NCBI GenBank assembly: GCA_039908095.1
Contig: JAMOBJ010000018.1
Span: forward strand, 1 to 64,000
From: Nitrospirae bacterium YQR-1
GTDB taxonomy: Bacteria > Nitrospirota > Thermodesulfovibrionia > Thermodesulfovibrionales > Magnetobacteriaceae
DNA length: 64,000 nt
Reading direction: 5' to 3'
The stretch's first letter is position 1, and every line of letters starts with the position of its first letter. The notes beneath the pieces were generated by a model. The model worked only from the letters and a program-made list of their open reading frames with translations, was not told the DNA's origin and did not search any database. This document shows, in pieces, positions 43,628 to 53,008 of the stretch. A program made the translations under genes and the position numbers.

Positions 43628-45835
43628 ATGATTAACGAGCCCGACATATCCGGTAAACATACAAAGCCTGCCATTGAGGGAAATGACCTCACCGATCAAA
43701 AAACTCTTAAAACAACTCTGTTTATAATTGTCTCTGTTGTACTTTTTTTTTGTTATTATTCTATAAACAGGTCATACCCGTTTTATTTTATATGGGATAT
43801 GGACCATCAGGTGGCCCTTGACCTTTTACAAATCAACAGCAACATGCTTCCCAGCAATCTCACCCATCCAGGCTTTGGCATCAAGTTATTACTGTACTTT
43901 ACACAAAAAGCAGCCTTTTTTCTAAGCTACATTTCCACCTCCGGCTATGATGAGCTATACAAATCGGTAAGCCCGCTTACAGGGGTTGCCGAAATTACCG
44001 ATTTTTACCGCAGACACTCCCCCTTCCTTGCCGCCCTTACGGTTTTACTCTTATGGGCTTCAGTTAATATTATTTTTAAGCCAAAGTGGTGGATTAGTCT
44101 CTTTATTGCCGCTTTCATTGGATTTGAGGAATCCCTCATCTACCACAGCAGCCTGATACGCTCAGAGTTGTATTGTGTTTTCTACTGGAGCGCCGCCATA
44201 TTTTTTGCTTCTTATGCAGCAAAATCACAGAGGTGGTCACTAAAACTCGCAGCCCTGGTACTTTGCGGAATCTCTACAGGGCTTTCTTTACTTACAAAGG
44301 TTCAGGCTGTTATTTATATAATGTTTATAGTGCCGTATATGGTGCTTATCATGGATTACTACTCTGAGTCAAAAACCAAGGAGATGAAAATATCCGCTCG
44401 TCCCAATTTTTACTTTTGTATTATTAACACCGCTGTTTTTTTTATTTTTCTCTTTCAGGCTTTTATGCTAAAAATGCCGGATTCTGTAGAAACTCTTAAT
44501 CAGTATTCATACGGCTTTACAAAAGTGTCGGTTGCTTTTACCATGATATGGGCAACCTATTTGCTTTACAATTTACTTGCTTTTTATATGCCCAAAATTA
44601 ATACCACTTTGGGAAAAACCTTGCTTTTAACTAATTTTATTGTGTCAGGGTTTATATTGTCCTTTCTCCTTCATCTTTTGATTTACCCAGACTCAGGTCT
44701 GTCCTATCTGTATATGTTAAGTGATATTAAGGCCTTATTTTTTAATCCTCAGCATATAGGGGGCAATTCAGCAGGATACAATCTCAAAAAACTTTCAGAA
44801 CAAATAATGTACAATCCATTTCTTTTTGCGGTAAATATTGCTCTTACATCTTTGCTGTTTTTGGGTTATTTATTTAAATTTGTAGAAATACAAAAACGCC
44901 GGATGGTGGTACTTGCTTTGCTCTCAACGCTTACGTATATCAACACTTTTTGGGCAACGCGTTTTATCTTGCGGGATTACCTGTGGGTGGAGATAATGGT
45001 TAATTTTGTAAGCATCTGCTTTGCCCTTGTAATCATTTCTAATATCAGGAAGTATATAAAACCGGTTTTATTTTTTATCGGTGTTTTATTTTTAATTCTC
45101 TTTACAAAAAATATCCTGCAATGTATGAAAGTCCCCGTAAGAATTAACGCCAATTACGGAGCATACGGCTGGAAGGTCATGCTCACTAAGGTATATAATC
45201 GGCAGGGTGAGCTTTACTATACGAAAATTATGAATTTCCATTACCTGCAGCGGATTAAAAGCGGTTTGATAACATCTGATATAGAAAATGCCCTGAATTA
45301 TGAACAAAACAAAAACATAGTCTCTTTCATTTTACCATGCACAACCGTAAACACAAGATTTATGGGTTTTGTAGGTGACGGGACGCCTGTGTGGGTGGAT
45401 AGCTTTGAATATAAGATTATGGAATTCCCCACATGGTTAAAAGATGCAATAACGATAGACCCTGTTTATCTCTCAACACAAACATCCTGCCGGTTTAAAC
45501 CTGAGATTGTTTTGACAAATGAATTTGGAGGGGAATTCGCTGAATATCAGGATAAAATTAATAGTACTCCAAAGACCGGGATTTTACCGGTTTACACAAG
45601 GCAGGATTTAGATGTGCTCCTGTTTGTTCACAAGGAGGATGAGGACGCAGTGACAGGAAAATATGTTGTGCCCACTGAAAATATAATAACTCTGACAAAC
45701 GGCGGTAACCAACTGAGGCTCAGGGGATACAGAGTAGAAAAATATTCCGAGCTGGACACGGGCAAAATAAAATACAAATATTTTATTGTTGCTAAAACCA
45801 TGCACCGTTACAACTTTTCACTTCCGAGACGTTAA
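43628..45835 (+). CDS. Large membrane protein, GT-C glycosyltransferase-like
   Basis: A 735-residue polytopic membrane protein with about eleven hydrophobic segments up to residue 500, followed by a soluble periplasmic-type domain. After the first helix comes the loop FYFIWDMDHQVALDLLQ, whose acidic residues sit where GT-C enzymes (ArnT/PMT type) hold their catalytic Asp. No exact family could be named. Such enzymes use lipid-linked sugars outside the membrane. The gene is isolated after clpX, with convergent neighbours downstream. The start at 43628 has no good ribosome site, and the upstream DNA is repeat, so the true start might lie further in. Confidence 0.65.
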   Translation: MINEPDISGKHTKPAIEGNDLTDQKTLKTTLFIIVSVVLFFCYYSINRSYPFYFIWDMDHQVALDLLQINSNMLPSNLTHPGFGIKLLLYFTQKAAFFLSYISTSGYDELYKSVSPLTGVAEITDFYRRHSPFLAALTVLLLWASVNIIFKPKWWISLFIAAFIGFEESLIYHSSLIRSELYCVFYWSAAIFFASYAAKSQRWSLKLAALVLCGISTGLSLLTKVQAVIYIMFIVPYMVLIMDYYSESKTKEMKISARPNFYFCIINTAVFFIFLFQAFMLKMPDSVETLNQYSYGFTKVSVAFTMIWATYLLYNLLAFYMPKINTTLGKTLLLTNFIVSGFILSFLLHLLIYPDSGLSYLYMLSDIKALFFNPQHIGGNSAGYNLKKLSEQIMYNPFLFAVNIALTSLLFLGYLFKFVEIQKRRMVVLALLSTLTYINTFWATRFILRDYLWVEIMVNFVSICFALVIISNIRKYIKPVLFFIGVLFLILFTKNILQCMKVPVRINANYGAYGWKVMLTKVYNRQGELYYTKIMNFHYLQRIKSGLITSDIENALNYEQNKNIVSFILPCTTVNTRFMGFVGDGTPVWVDSFEYKIMEFPTWLKDAITIDPVYLSTQTSCRFKPEIVLTNEFGGEFAEYQDKINSTPKTGILPVYTRQDLDVLLFVHKEDEDAVTGKYVVPTENIITLTNGGNQLRLRGYRVEKYSELDTGKIKYKYFIVAKTMHRYNFSLPRR

Positions 45836-45840
45836 ACTCT

Positions 45841-46542
45841 TTAAGGAAGGTACAAACTAAAGCATCCTCCGCCCAAAGTACACCCGTTAGCCAGAGTTAT
45901 ATATCCTTTTTTATTTTTGTTCGTGTGGAAGTCGGCAACAATTTCAGCAAAGAAAAGGCCTAAACCTGTGCTACCTGAGTTAAAGTTTATAGATTTACCG
46001 CTATGGTTGCTTGTTGTTTCCATGAGAGACTTTGGATAACCGCAGCCGTCGTCTTCTACGGTAATTTTCAGATACCCCTCTTCAACAATTGCTGCAAGCC
46101 TGAGCTTTGATTTTGTGTATCTGAAGGAATTGTTTATAGTGCTGTTTAGCACACCGGCGACCATATCCTGGTCATAAAACCAATAAAGATCGTCTTCACA
46201 CTCTGTCTCAAAGGATATGTTCTTATGCTCAAGCATTGTCATGTTTTGTACAACCAGTTCGTTGAAAAGTTCGCTTACGGAATTGTATGTTATATTGAGG
46301 GAATACATGGACTTGTCCAGTCTGTAGAGGGACAGAAGCTGTATAAGATTATTGTTTACACGTTTTGCTTCGTAATGAAGGTGTGTCAGTTGTACGGCTT
46401 CAGGAACCTCAATTTCCTTAAAATAGTCCACCACCTCATCAAGATAATTTAGAAGCATACTAAGAGAGTTCTTCATATCATGCACTGCTGAGGCAAGGAT
46501 TGTTGCAAAGTCTATACTTCTTTCTTCTGTTTTCATAATCAC
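45841..46542 (-). CDS. Small histidine kinase without a sensor domain
   Basis: A 233-residue kinase consisting only of a dimerisation/phosphoacceptor helix (SAVHDMKNSLSMLLNY, His near residue 20) and a HATPase domain with the N box (LNSTINNSFRY), VEDDGCGYP and GSTGLGLFFAEIV. Lacking sensor or membrane parts, it probably receives its signal from another protein. It directly follows the receiver-TPR gene with no gap, so the two are partners. The listed start is GTG; ATG 46536 two codons later is equally plausible. Confidence 0.82.
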   Translation of the reverse strand: MIMKTEERSIDFATILASAVHDMKNSLSMLLNYLDEVVDYFKEIEVPEAVQLTHLHYEAKRVNNNLIQLLSLYRLDKSMYSLNITYNSVSELFNELVVQNMTMLEHKNISFETECEDDLYWFYDQDMVAGVLNSTINNSFRYTKSKLRLAAIVEEGYLKITVEDDGCGYPKSLMETTSNHSGKSINFNSGSTGLGLFFAEIVADFHTNKNKKGYITLANGCTLGGGCFSLYLP

Positions 46543-48159
46543 CTACACTTCCACAAGTTTTCTGTACACGGCAACAAGTTCCTGATACTTTTTATAAGAG
46601 GGATCAACTTTTCTTATCTGGTCGAGATACCGCTGTACCTGGTTTATATGTTTATCTGTCTTTCCAAACTTCTGCATATACATCAATATGGCTTGAGCGG
46701 CATTAGCATTGATGATTTTATTCTCAGGGAGACCGGTGGCTGCCTTTTCAAAAAAGTCTATCGCCTCGTTCAACTTTCCTGATTTAACCAGCATAACCCC
46801 GTCATTATTTACCTTAATAATTTCCCGCTTCGTAGCGGCAATCATTTTTTCACCCTCTGTCTGCATATCCGCATTAGTGTATATTTCCTGAGCTTTCTTT
46901 AGAATTTTTTCGTTATCATGGTTATTTCTTACAACTTCCTGCATCACCTGATTAGCCTTGTCGGTTTCGCCCAGTTTAAAGAAAGAACCTGCTATATCAA
47001 GGGACGCTTCCGATGTTATTGAACCCTTCATACCGTTATAGAGAGAAGTAGCCTCATCTATGGCAGCCTTTACTTCAGCTTCATTACCGAGATCTTTATG
47101 CGCAATCCCCAGCATTAAACTTGCCTGAAGACTCGATTCACGGTCTGCCGTAAACATTGTTTTTGTCTCCTGAAGAACCTTAAGTGCCTTTTCAGGAGTC
47201 TTCTTATCTATCATTACCTGTGCCAAACCGGTGTAATCCTTAGCACTTTTAAAACATGAATTTTTACCAAGATCTACGGCTTGCTTAAATGAATTCTCGG
47301 CAGTGTTGAGGTCTTTGTTCTTATACGCTATATCGGCAAGTGCCTTCTGTCTAAGGATTGCCTTTGGAGACAACTCAAGTGCAAGCATCAACATGCGTTG
47401 CGCCTCTTTCAAATCACCAAGCTCCTCCAGAACTTTTGCCAGCCAGTCGTAGGCCTCCACAAAGGATCTGTTGTCGTCTATGATTTCAAGAAATGTTTCC
47501 TTAGCTTCCATATATTTAGAGTTGTAGTATAAGGCTTTGCCCAGCCCCAGCAGCGCCCACGGCAGCCTTCTTATGTTTACTATCTGACTATATATTGATT
47601 CAGCCTCTGAATACTGTCCTACGGTTATAGAGAGTTCGGCTTTTAATTTTAGTAATTCATACATGTTTTTGGGCTTGGACTGAATTTTTTCATTGCAAAG
47701 TCTGAGCGCTGAGTGGTAGTCCTTACGGGCAAGAGCTTTATCTATGGTTTCAAAGTCCTTTTTCTTTTCCATGATTTTCTCAAGCCGCCCCAACAGGCCT
47801 TCTTTTGTAAAAGGCTTTGTAAGATAATCATCCGGCTTGTACTCCATAGCGCCCATAACCATCCTCATTGTATTCTCTGCTGTAATCATGATGAATATGG
47901 CGGAGTATTTAAGGATTTCCTTGTGCTTTGCTTCCTCAAGGATTTGCTGCCCGTCTCGTTTATTCTCACCTAAGTTATAATCGCAAAGGATTAAATCATA
48001 TCCTTTCAACGCTATTTTATCTATAGCCTCATCACCGTCACCGGTATCATCCACATCTGTTGCCCCAAGAGATTGCAGCATCTTCTTAACTGAATACCTG
48101 AACTCTGAGAAATCATCTACCAACAAACATTTCTTATTGGCCAAAATTAACTTTATCAT
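46543..48159 (-). CDS. Response regulator with TPR output
   Basis: A 538-residue protein with an N-terminal receiver domain (residues about 9-130; KCLLVDDFSEFR, LILCDYNLGENKRDG with the phosphoacceptor Asp, MITAEN and LTKPFTKE), then about ten tetratricopeptide repeats to the C terminus. This is a protein-protein interaction output rather than DNA binding. Similar receiver-TPR proteins occur in CheY-like signalling of Vibrio and deltaproteobacteria. It lies directly upstream of a sensorless kinase. A hairpin-containing leader precedes it. Confidence 0.87.
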   Translation of the reverse strand: MIKLILANKKCLLVDDFSEFRYSVKKMLQSLGATDVDDTGDGDEAIDKIALKGYDLILCDYNLGENKRDGQQILEEAKHKEILKYSAIFIMITAENTMRMVMGAMEYKPDDYLTKPFTKEGLLGRLEKIMEKKKDFETIDKALARKDYHSALRLCNEKIQSKPKNMYELLKLKAELSITVGQYSEAESIYSQIVNIRRLPWALLGLGKALYYNSKYMEAKETFLEIIDDNRSFVEAYDWLAKVLEELGDLKEAQRMLMLALELSPKAILRQKALADIAYKNKDLNTAENSFKQAVDLGKNSCFKSAKDYTGLAQVMIDKKTPEKALKVLQETKTMFTADRESSLQASLMLGIAHKDLGNEAEVKAAIDEATSLYNGMKGSITSEASLDIAGSFFKLGETDKANQVMQEVVRNNHDNEKILKKAQEIYTNADMQTEGEKMIAATKREIIKVNNDGVMLVKSGKLNEAIDFFEKAATGLPENKIINANAAQAILMYMQKFGKTDKHINQVQRYLDQIRKVDPSYKKYQELVAVYRKLVEV

Positions 48160-48192
48160 CTATCTTTTAAATAACTCCGTCGGGACTTTGCA

Positions 48193-48227
48193 GCCTGAAA
48201 AAACAGACATTCTATCTTCTTTCAGGC
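48193..48227 (-). other. Hairpin in the leader of the receiver-TPR gene
   Basis: GCCTGAAA (48193-48200) and TTTCAGGC (48220-48227) form an eight-base stem with a 19-base loop, 33 bases before the start codon. On the transcript it is followed by TGCAAAGTCCCGACGGAG. It might be a structured regulatory leader; it does not fit any riboswitch consensus I can check by eye. Confidence 0.3.
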
Positions 48228-48347
48228 ACACATCTTTTTATCTTTGGTTCCTGCAATACTACCCCTTTCACTGTGTAATTATACAAATAATAATTATTTA
48301 TGTCAATATGATTTAATTTTAAAAGTTTTAGCTAAAAAAATGTCTTA

Positions 48348-48475
48348 ATACCAAGTTGCAGTTAGAAGTCTAACTTCGTTGGCTTTGTCAAAAGCTCCTG
48401 GGCGTACGCTCCCCTAAAGAGGCGGCGGCGCTTTCTCCCAGCCGCCTGTGTTTACTTCTGACTGCGAATTGGTAT
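48348..48475 (+). repeat. Dispersed MITE-like repeat, copy entering the TPR gene
   Basis: A 128-bp copy from ATACCAAGTTGCA (48348-48360) to ACTGCGAATTGGTAT (48461-48475). It contains GTCTAACTTCGTTGGCTTTG, TCAAAAGCTCCTGGGCGT and GCCGCCTGTGTTTACTTCTG. Positions 48414-48475 are read as the last 20 codons and stop of the minus-strand TPR gene. Confidence 0.75.
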
Positions 48476-48992
48476 CGGTAGTTTGATTCTTTAACTTTTC
48501 CAGAGCCTGTGTTAAATGCTCCTCCGTTGTCTTTGTAGATGGATGAGCGATGCCTAATGTATTTTTGAAAATATCCAGTGATTGTTTAAACAATATGGCA
48601 GCTTTATCAAACTGCTCTGTGGTGCAATATACAGCACCCAGATTATATAGTCTTATCGCTACCTTAGGGTGATTATTACGGTAAACCGACTTATCAATGC
48701 TTAAGGCCTGGTTATAAAACTCGATAGCTTTGCTGAACTGCCCGCAATGTTTCCACGCAGCGCCCAAATTGTTTAGTCTTATGGCCACTGTCGGGTGCTT
48801 ATCACCATAAGCGGCTTTATCTATGCTTAAAGCCTGTTCATAACATTCTATTGCTTTTTTGTAATTTGCACATTTCATATAAATTAATCCGGCTTCATTC
48901 CAGCACTGGGAGTTCCGAGGGGCTGCTTCTATAGCTTTTTCACAAAGTTTGAGGGCATCTCTTAACACAGTCTCGTTGTCAGGGCAAACCAT
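48414..48992 (-). CDS. Small TPR protein whose C terminus is repeat-derived
   Basis: A 192-residue soluble protein with about three 34-42 residue tetratricopeptide units, the last two of the kinesin-light-chain type (GDKHPTVAIRLNNLGAAW and NNHPKVAIRLYNLGAVY). The last 20 or so residues (TNSQSEVNTGGWEKAPPPL) are encoded by the dispersed repeat, which means the original stop codon was lost and replaced. It overlaps the upstream TMTC-like gene by one base (TAATG) and is the third gene of that operon. Likely an adaptor or scaffold; no catalytic residues. Confidence 0.75.
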   Translation of the reverse strand: MVCPDNETVLRDALKLCEKAIEAAPRNSQCWNEAGLIYMKCANYKKAIECYEQALSIDKAAYGDKHPTVAIRLNNLGAAWKHCGQFSKAIEFYNQALSIDKSVYRNNHPKVAIRLYNLGAVYCTTEQFDKAAILFKQSLDIFKNTLGIAHPSTKTTEEHLTQALEKLKNQTTDTNSQSEVNTGGWEKAPPPL

Positions 48993-50602
48993 TATTGTAT
49001 CTCCTGCATTTTTTCTTTCAGCAGATATGCACTTATCAGATTTTTTCGTGCCATCTCCATATCGGGGGCAATTCTTACAGCTTTTTCTAAAAACTCAATT
49101 GCCTGCTCAGGCCGCCCTGAGTAAGCATATGCAACACCAAGGCCGCTTAAGGCATCAGCACTTAAAGGATTAATTTCCAGTGCTTTTACAAATGCCTCTT
49201 TAGCACCGTTTATATCTTTCAACTGAAACAACAGAATTGTTCCAAGGTTTATATGAGCCTGTAAAATGCGTGGATTTATAGCAATGGCTCTCTTAATATA
49301 CTCAATCCCTGCCTCCGCCCTGCCGGTCTCCGCCAGGTACAGGCCCAAGTTTACATTCATAACCTGGTTGTTTTCAGTCACCTCAATAGCATGGACAAAC
49401 AGCGTCTCACTGTTTTGCCAATATCTTATCTGCTTTACTGTGACAAAACTTAAAGACAATAACACTAATGCCGCCAAAACTGGATAAAATACCGTCAAAT
49501 ACTTCCGATACTCATCCTTGTACGGAAGCACCATTGCAGCAATCAAAAAAAGGCCGGTATATGGCATATAAACATATCTGTCCGCCATAGCCTGCACACC
49601 TACCTGCACTATTCCTATTGCCGGCACCAGCATTCCGATGTACCAAAACCATCCGGTAAAAATGTACGGATTTGTTTTTATCAGTAAAACGGAAACGACG
49701 GAGATGACAATTAACACCAACAGGGCGGCAGTGAAAGTTGAGGGCTCTGTGGTCTCAGGAAGCGGGTAGAGAACACAGAGGTTCAGAGGAATAAACATTT
49801 TGTAGATATATTTAACATATGAAACGACTGCATTCATAGAGGCTGCTGAAAGAGAAATAGAACTAATGGAGCCGCCCTCTTTCTGGACATGCAGAGTGAT
49901 TACGCTTGAGATGACGGAGAGCATCATAAACGGTAATTTTTCGATAGCCAGGTTAATTATAGATTTAGCGCCTGCAAGTCTTTTTAACGGCCAAAAATCC
50001 AAAAGCAACGCCAAAAAAGGTAAGGTTACTCCCATAGGTTTACATGCAAGGGAAAGGGCAAAGGCAAGAAAGGCAAGCAGATAGTATAAAGCTCTCTTTC
50101 CACCGGCATAGAGGCTATATGCCGACAGAGATAATAAAAAGAAAAATGCACTAAGGACGTCCTTTCTTTCAGAAATCCACGCAACAGATTCCACCTTAAG
50201 TGGATGCACTGAAAAGAGAGCGGCAATAAGAAAAGCCCGTGTTGTGGACTTTAAAAGGAAAGAAAACAGCAGAAATACTAAGAGAGTGTTTGCACAGTGG
50301 AAAAAAAGGTTTGTAGCGTGATGGCCGCGGGGGTTAAGTCCAAAAATGGATACGTCTGTCATATGTGATATTAAAGTCAATGGAAACCAATTGGAATCAA
50401 CATGTGCGGTAAGTGCCCATTTTATATTTTCCACTGTTACACCCTTAAGGACATGAGGATTGCCTGTTACGTATTTAGGGTCGTCGTAATGAACAAAAGC
50501 ATTATTCAGAGATGGATAAAATACAGTTATGCACAGCAGCACAAGGCTTACTGCCAAGGCAATATTAAAGTAGTATTGAGGAGGTGTTGTAGAGGATATC
50601 AT
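48992..50602 (-). CDS. TMTC-like membrane protein with C-terminal TPRs (downstream paralogue)
   Basis: A 536-residue protein with about eleven membrane segments up to residue 400 and then about four TPR units. The first periplasmic loop has VHYDDPKYV, and a second conserved stretch reads HPLKVESVAWISERKDVL. Both features are shared with eukaryotic TMTC/Pmt-related GT-C enzymes that add mannose to proteins. It is about the same length as the gene upstream (50599-52218) and clearly paralogous along its whole length. Its start overlaps that gene by four bases. Function as a protein glycosyltransferase is inferred. Confidence 0.78.
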   Translation of the reverse strand: MISSTTPPQYYFNIALAVSLVLLCITVFYPSLNNAFVHYDDPKYVTGNPHVLKGVTVENIKWALTAHVDSNWFPLTLISHMTDVSIFGLNPRGHHATNLFFHCANTLLVFLLFSFLLKSTTRAFLIAALFSVHPLKVESVAWISERKDVLSAFFFLLSLSAYSLYAGGKRALYYLLAFLAFALSLACKPMGVTLPFLALLLDFWPLKRLAGAKSIINLAIEKLPFMMLSVISSVITLHVQKEGGSISSISLSAASMNAVVSYVKYIYKMFIPLNLCVLYPLPETTEPSTFTAALLVLIVISVVSVLLIKTNPYIFTGWFWYIGMLVPAIGIVQVGVQAMADRYVYMPYTGLFLIAAMVLPYKDEYRKYLTVFYPVLAALVLLSLSFVTVKQIRYWQNSETLFVHAIEVTENNQVMNVNLGLYLAETGRAEAGIEYIKRAIAINPRILQAHINLGTILLFQLKDINGAKEAFVKALEINPLSADALSGLGVAYAYSGRPEQAIEFLEKAVRIAPDMEMARKNLISAYLLKEKMQEIQ

Positions 50603-52218
50603 CTTTGGCGGGATTGTGTTTTTGTTATAGATTTAAGGGCAATCTGTTTATTTCTTTCAGCATCCATGTGTTGTGGGTTTAAAGCCAGGGCTTTATCAAA
50701 ATAGGCAATTGCCTCCCGCCCTCGGTTACTAAGGGCCAGTGCTACGCCAAGCCCGTTATAATCATCCGCATTGTTAGGGCTTAGGCTGATTGATTTATTA
50801 AAACATTCAGCCGCTTTTTTAATCTCCTTTAATTGAAACAAATATATGGTGCCAAGGTTTGTGTAAGCATCTGAAAAGTTAGGATTAATCTCTATAGCTT
50901 TCTTTAGTGACTCAGCACCCTCCACAGGTTTTCCCTCCAGAGCCTGGGCTACCCCAAGGTTGGAGTACATCACATAGTTATTTTTAGTAACCATCACAGC
51001 ATGTTTAAAGAGTGTTATGCTGTCAGTCCAGTGTTTTTGCTGGTTTAGGGTCAGTGATAATAAAAAAACAATAAACGCTGCCGTTACGGTGTAAAATGCC
51101 GGTTTGAGACGTTCATATTTATTATATAAAGAGCTAAACAAATTAGCTATAATCAAAAATAAACCGGTATATGGCACATAGGTGTATCTGTCAGCCATTG
51201 ATTGAAGCCCAACCTGGACTATTCCGATTGTGGGCACAAGCATACCCAAAAACCAAAACCATCCGGTAAAAATATATGGTTTGCTTTTGATTTTCCATAA
51301 AGACAACACCGTGGCAGAAATAACGAAAACCAGTGAAACAAAAAAAGCGGTTTTTGAAATTTTCAGTGGTAGTGGATATAAGACGCTCAGGTTTATAGGA
51401 ATAAACAATTTCCAGACATAGGCGGCGTAGGAAATGACGGCATTTTCTATTCTGTAGTCCAATGTAAGGGGGGTAAGAGCACCGCTTACTTTTTGTACAT
51501 TAAACGTTATAACACCGGATATTACTATTAGTAAAATAAGAGGGGTTTTTTCAAAAAAGGCTCTGAAGAAGTCCGTGGGCGATTTAATTCTGTTAAGCGG
51601 CCAAAAATCAAACAATAACAATACAAATGGCAGGGTTACAGCCATAGGCTTTGACATAAGCGCCAAAGAAAGTGAAGCAATTACGGTAAGGTATCTTAAA
51701 AAAAAAGGTTTATTTATATATTTGACGTATAAATAAATCGTTAAAAAACAAAAAAAGGCACACAGGACGTCTTTTCTTTCAGCCACCCACGCAACGGATT
51801 CAACGTGAGCAGGATGTATGGCAAAAAGCAGTGAGATAAACGCACCTTGCCGTAATGTTTGCCTTAAGGCAATTAGTGCAAAAAAGAGCATTACCGAGTT
51901 TAGGGCGTGAATCAGAACGTTTGTCATATGGTGGCCTTTGGGGTTTAACCCGTAAAGGGAAATATCCGCCATGTGTGATATAACAGTAAGAGGAAACCAG
52001 TTGCCATCGACAATTCCGGTTGCCGCCCATTTAATGTTTAAGGTGGTAAGTCCCTGCTGTATTTGCCGGTTTGCCGTTATATAATGCTGGTCGTCATATT
52101 TGACAAAACCGTTTTGACGCACCGGCAAATATACCAAAACACTGACAACAAAGAGAATAAGCGCCGCTGCCGTATTTGCGTGCTTAAGTCCGGTTTTTCC
52201 AAATGAGACGGATTGCAT
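50599..52218 (-). CDS. TMTC-like membrane protein with C-terminal TPRs (upstream paralogue)
   Basis: A 539-residue paralogue of the next gene, with the same plan: a first loop VKYDDQHYI, a second motif HPAHVESVAWVAERKDVL, multiple membrane helices, then three to four TPR units ending near KALALNPQHMDAERN. The Asp-Asp pair in the first loop corresponds to the catalytic region of GT-C enzymes. Two closely related copies in tandem suggest duplication followed by specialisation for different acceptors or donors. It starts the three-gene TPR operon, 40 bases downstream of a GT2 gene on the same strand. Confidence 0.78.
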   Translation of the reverse strand: MQSVSFGKTGLKHANTAAALILFVVSVLVYLPVRQNGFVKYDDQHYITANRQIQQGLTTLNIKWAATGIVDGNWFPLTVISHMADISLYGLNPKGHHMTNVLIHALNSVMLFFALIALRQTLRQGAFISLLFAIHPAHVESVAWVAERKDVLCAFFCFLTIYLYVKYINKPFFLRYLTVIASLSLALMSKPMAVTLPFVLLLFDFWPLNRIKSPTDFFRAFFEKTPLILLIVISGVITFNVQKVSGALTPLTLDYRIENAVISYAAYVWKLFIPINLSVLYPLPLKISKTAFFVSLVFVISATVLSLWKIKSKPYIFTGWFWFLGMLVPTIGIVQVGLQSMADRYTYVPYTGLFLIIANLFSSLYNKYERLKPAFYTVTAAFIVFLLSLTLNQQKHWTDSITLFKHAVMVTKNNYVMYSNLGVAQALEGKPVEGAESLKKAIEINPNFSDAYTNLGTIYLFQLKEIKKAAECFNKSISLSPNNADDYNGLGVALALSNRGREAIAYFDKALALNPQHMDAERNKQIALKSITKTQSRQR

Positions 52219-52258
52219 GAATAAATTTTAAATATGCCTATATAAAATACTTAATATA

Positions 52259-53008
52259 TCAAGGTTTATTACTTTCAAATATTTTATAATTCGCAATTTT
52301 TTTCTTTTGAAGAAAATACTGTACAGATGCGCCCATAACACCAAGGCCGTATGTGACGCTACGGGAGAAATTTATAGAGGAGGCCTCTTCAAAATACTTG
52401 GTAGGGCAGCTAATCTCGCCGATTTTAAAGCCGAAGTGCAGAGCCTGGACAATCATCTGGTTATCAAAAATAAAATCATCCGAGTTATTTTCAAAAGGAA
52501 TGGTCTCAAGGACTTTCCTGCTGAAAGCTCTGAAACCTGTGTGGTACTCCGAGAGTTTAATGCCCAGCAGGATATTTTCAAAAAATGTTAAAAACCTGTT
52601 GGATATGTATTTATATGTGGGCATACCACCCTTGAGGGCGTCCCCACCCAGGATTCTTGAGCCAAGGGCGACGTCGTAATGGCCGGAGATAACCATAGCG
52701 GCAAGTGCTGTTACAAGTTTAGGCGAGTACTGGTAGTCGGGGTGCAGCATAACGATAACATCCGCCCCTCCTATAAGGGCGTTTTTGTAACAGGTCTTTT
52801 GATTGCCGCCGTAACCGCGGTTTTTTTCGTGTACAATTACCTTAAGGCCAAGGCTTTTGGCTACCTCAGGGGTACTGTCCCGCGAGGCGTCATCCACAAC
52901 GATGATTTCATCCACATAATCGTGGGGGATTTCATCATAAGTCTGCTGAAGTGTCTTCTCAGCATTATAGGCCGGCATCACCACCGCTACTTTCTTCCCT
53001 AAAATCAT
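52259..53008 (-). CDS. Polyprenyl-phosphate glycosyltransferase (GT2, DPM1-like, no membrane tail)
   Basis: A 249-residue GT2 enzyme: VVMPAYNAEKTLQQTYDEIP, IIVVDDASRDSTPEVAK, MLHPDYQYSPKL (the DXD-type region is HPDYQ) and GSRILGGDALKGGMPTYKYI. It matches the soluble dolichol-phosphate mannosyltransferase branch, which charges a polyprenyl phosphate with sugar. This fits its place directly upstream of two TMTC-like GT-C genes, because such enzymes consume lipid-linked sugars. The three genes together could make and use one donor (inference from context). Confidence 0.85.
   Translation of the reverse strand: MILGKKVAVVMPAYNAEKTLQQTYDEIPHDYVDEIIVVDDASRDSTPEVAKSLGLKVIVHEKNRGYGGNQKTCYKNALIGGADVIVMLHPDYQYSPKLVTALAAMVISGHYDVALGSRILGGDALKGGMPTYKYISNRFLTFFENILLGIKLSEYHTGFRAFSRKVLETIPFENNSDDFIFDNQMIVQALHFGFKIGEISCPTKYFEEASSINFSRSVTYGLGVMGASVQYFLQKKKIANYKIFESNKP

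Noticed and set aside
48229..48275. Possible second sigma-54 promoter (GGGGTAGTATTGC) for the receiver-TPR gene
   Set aside because: The spacing between GG and GC is nine rather than ten bases and the TGGCAC part is missing.
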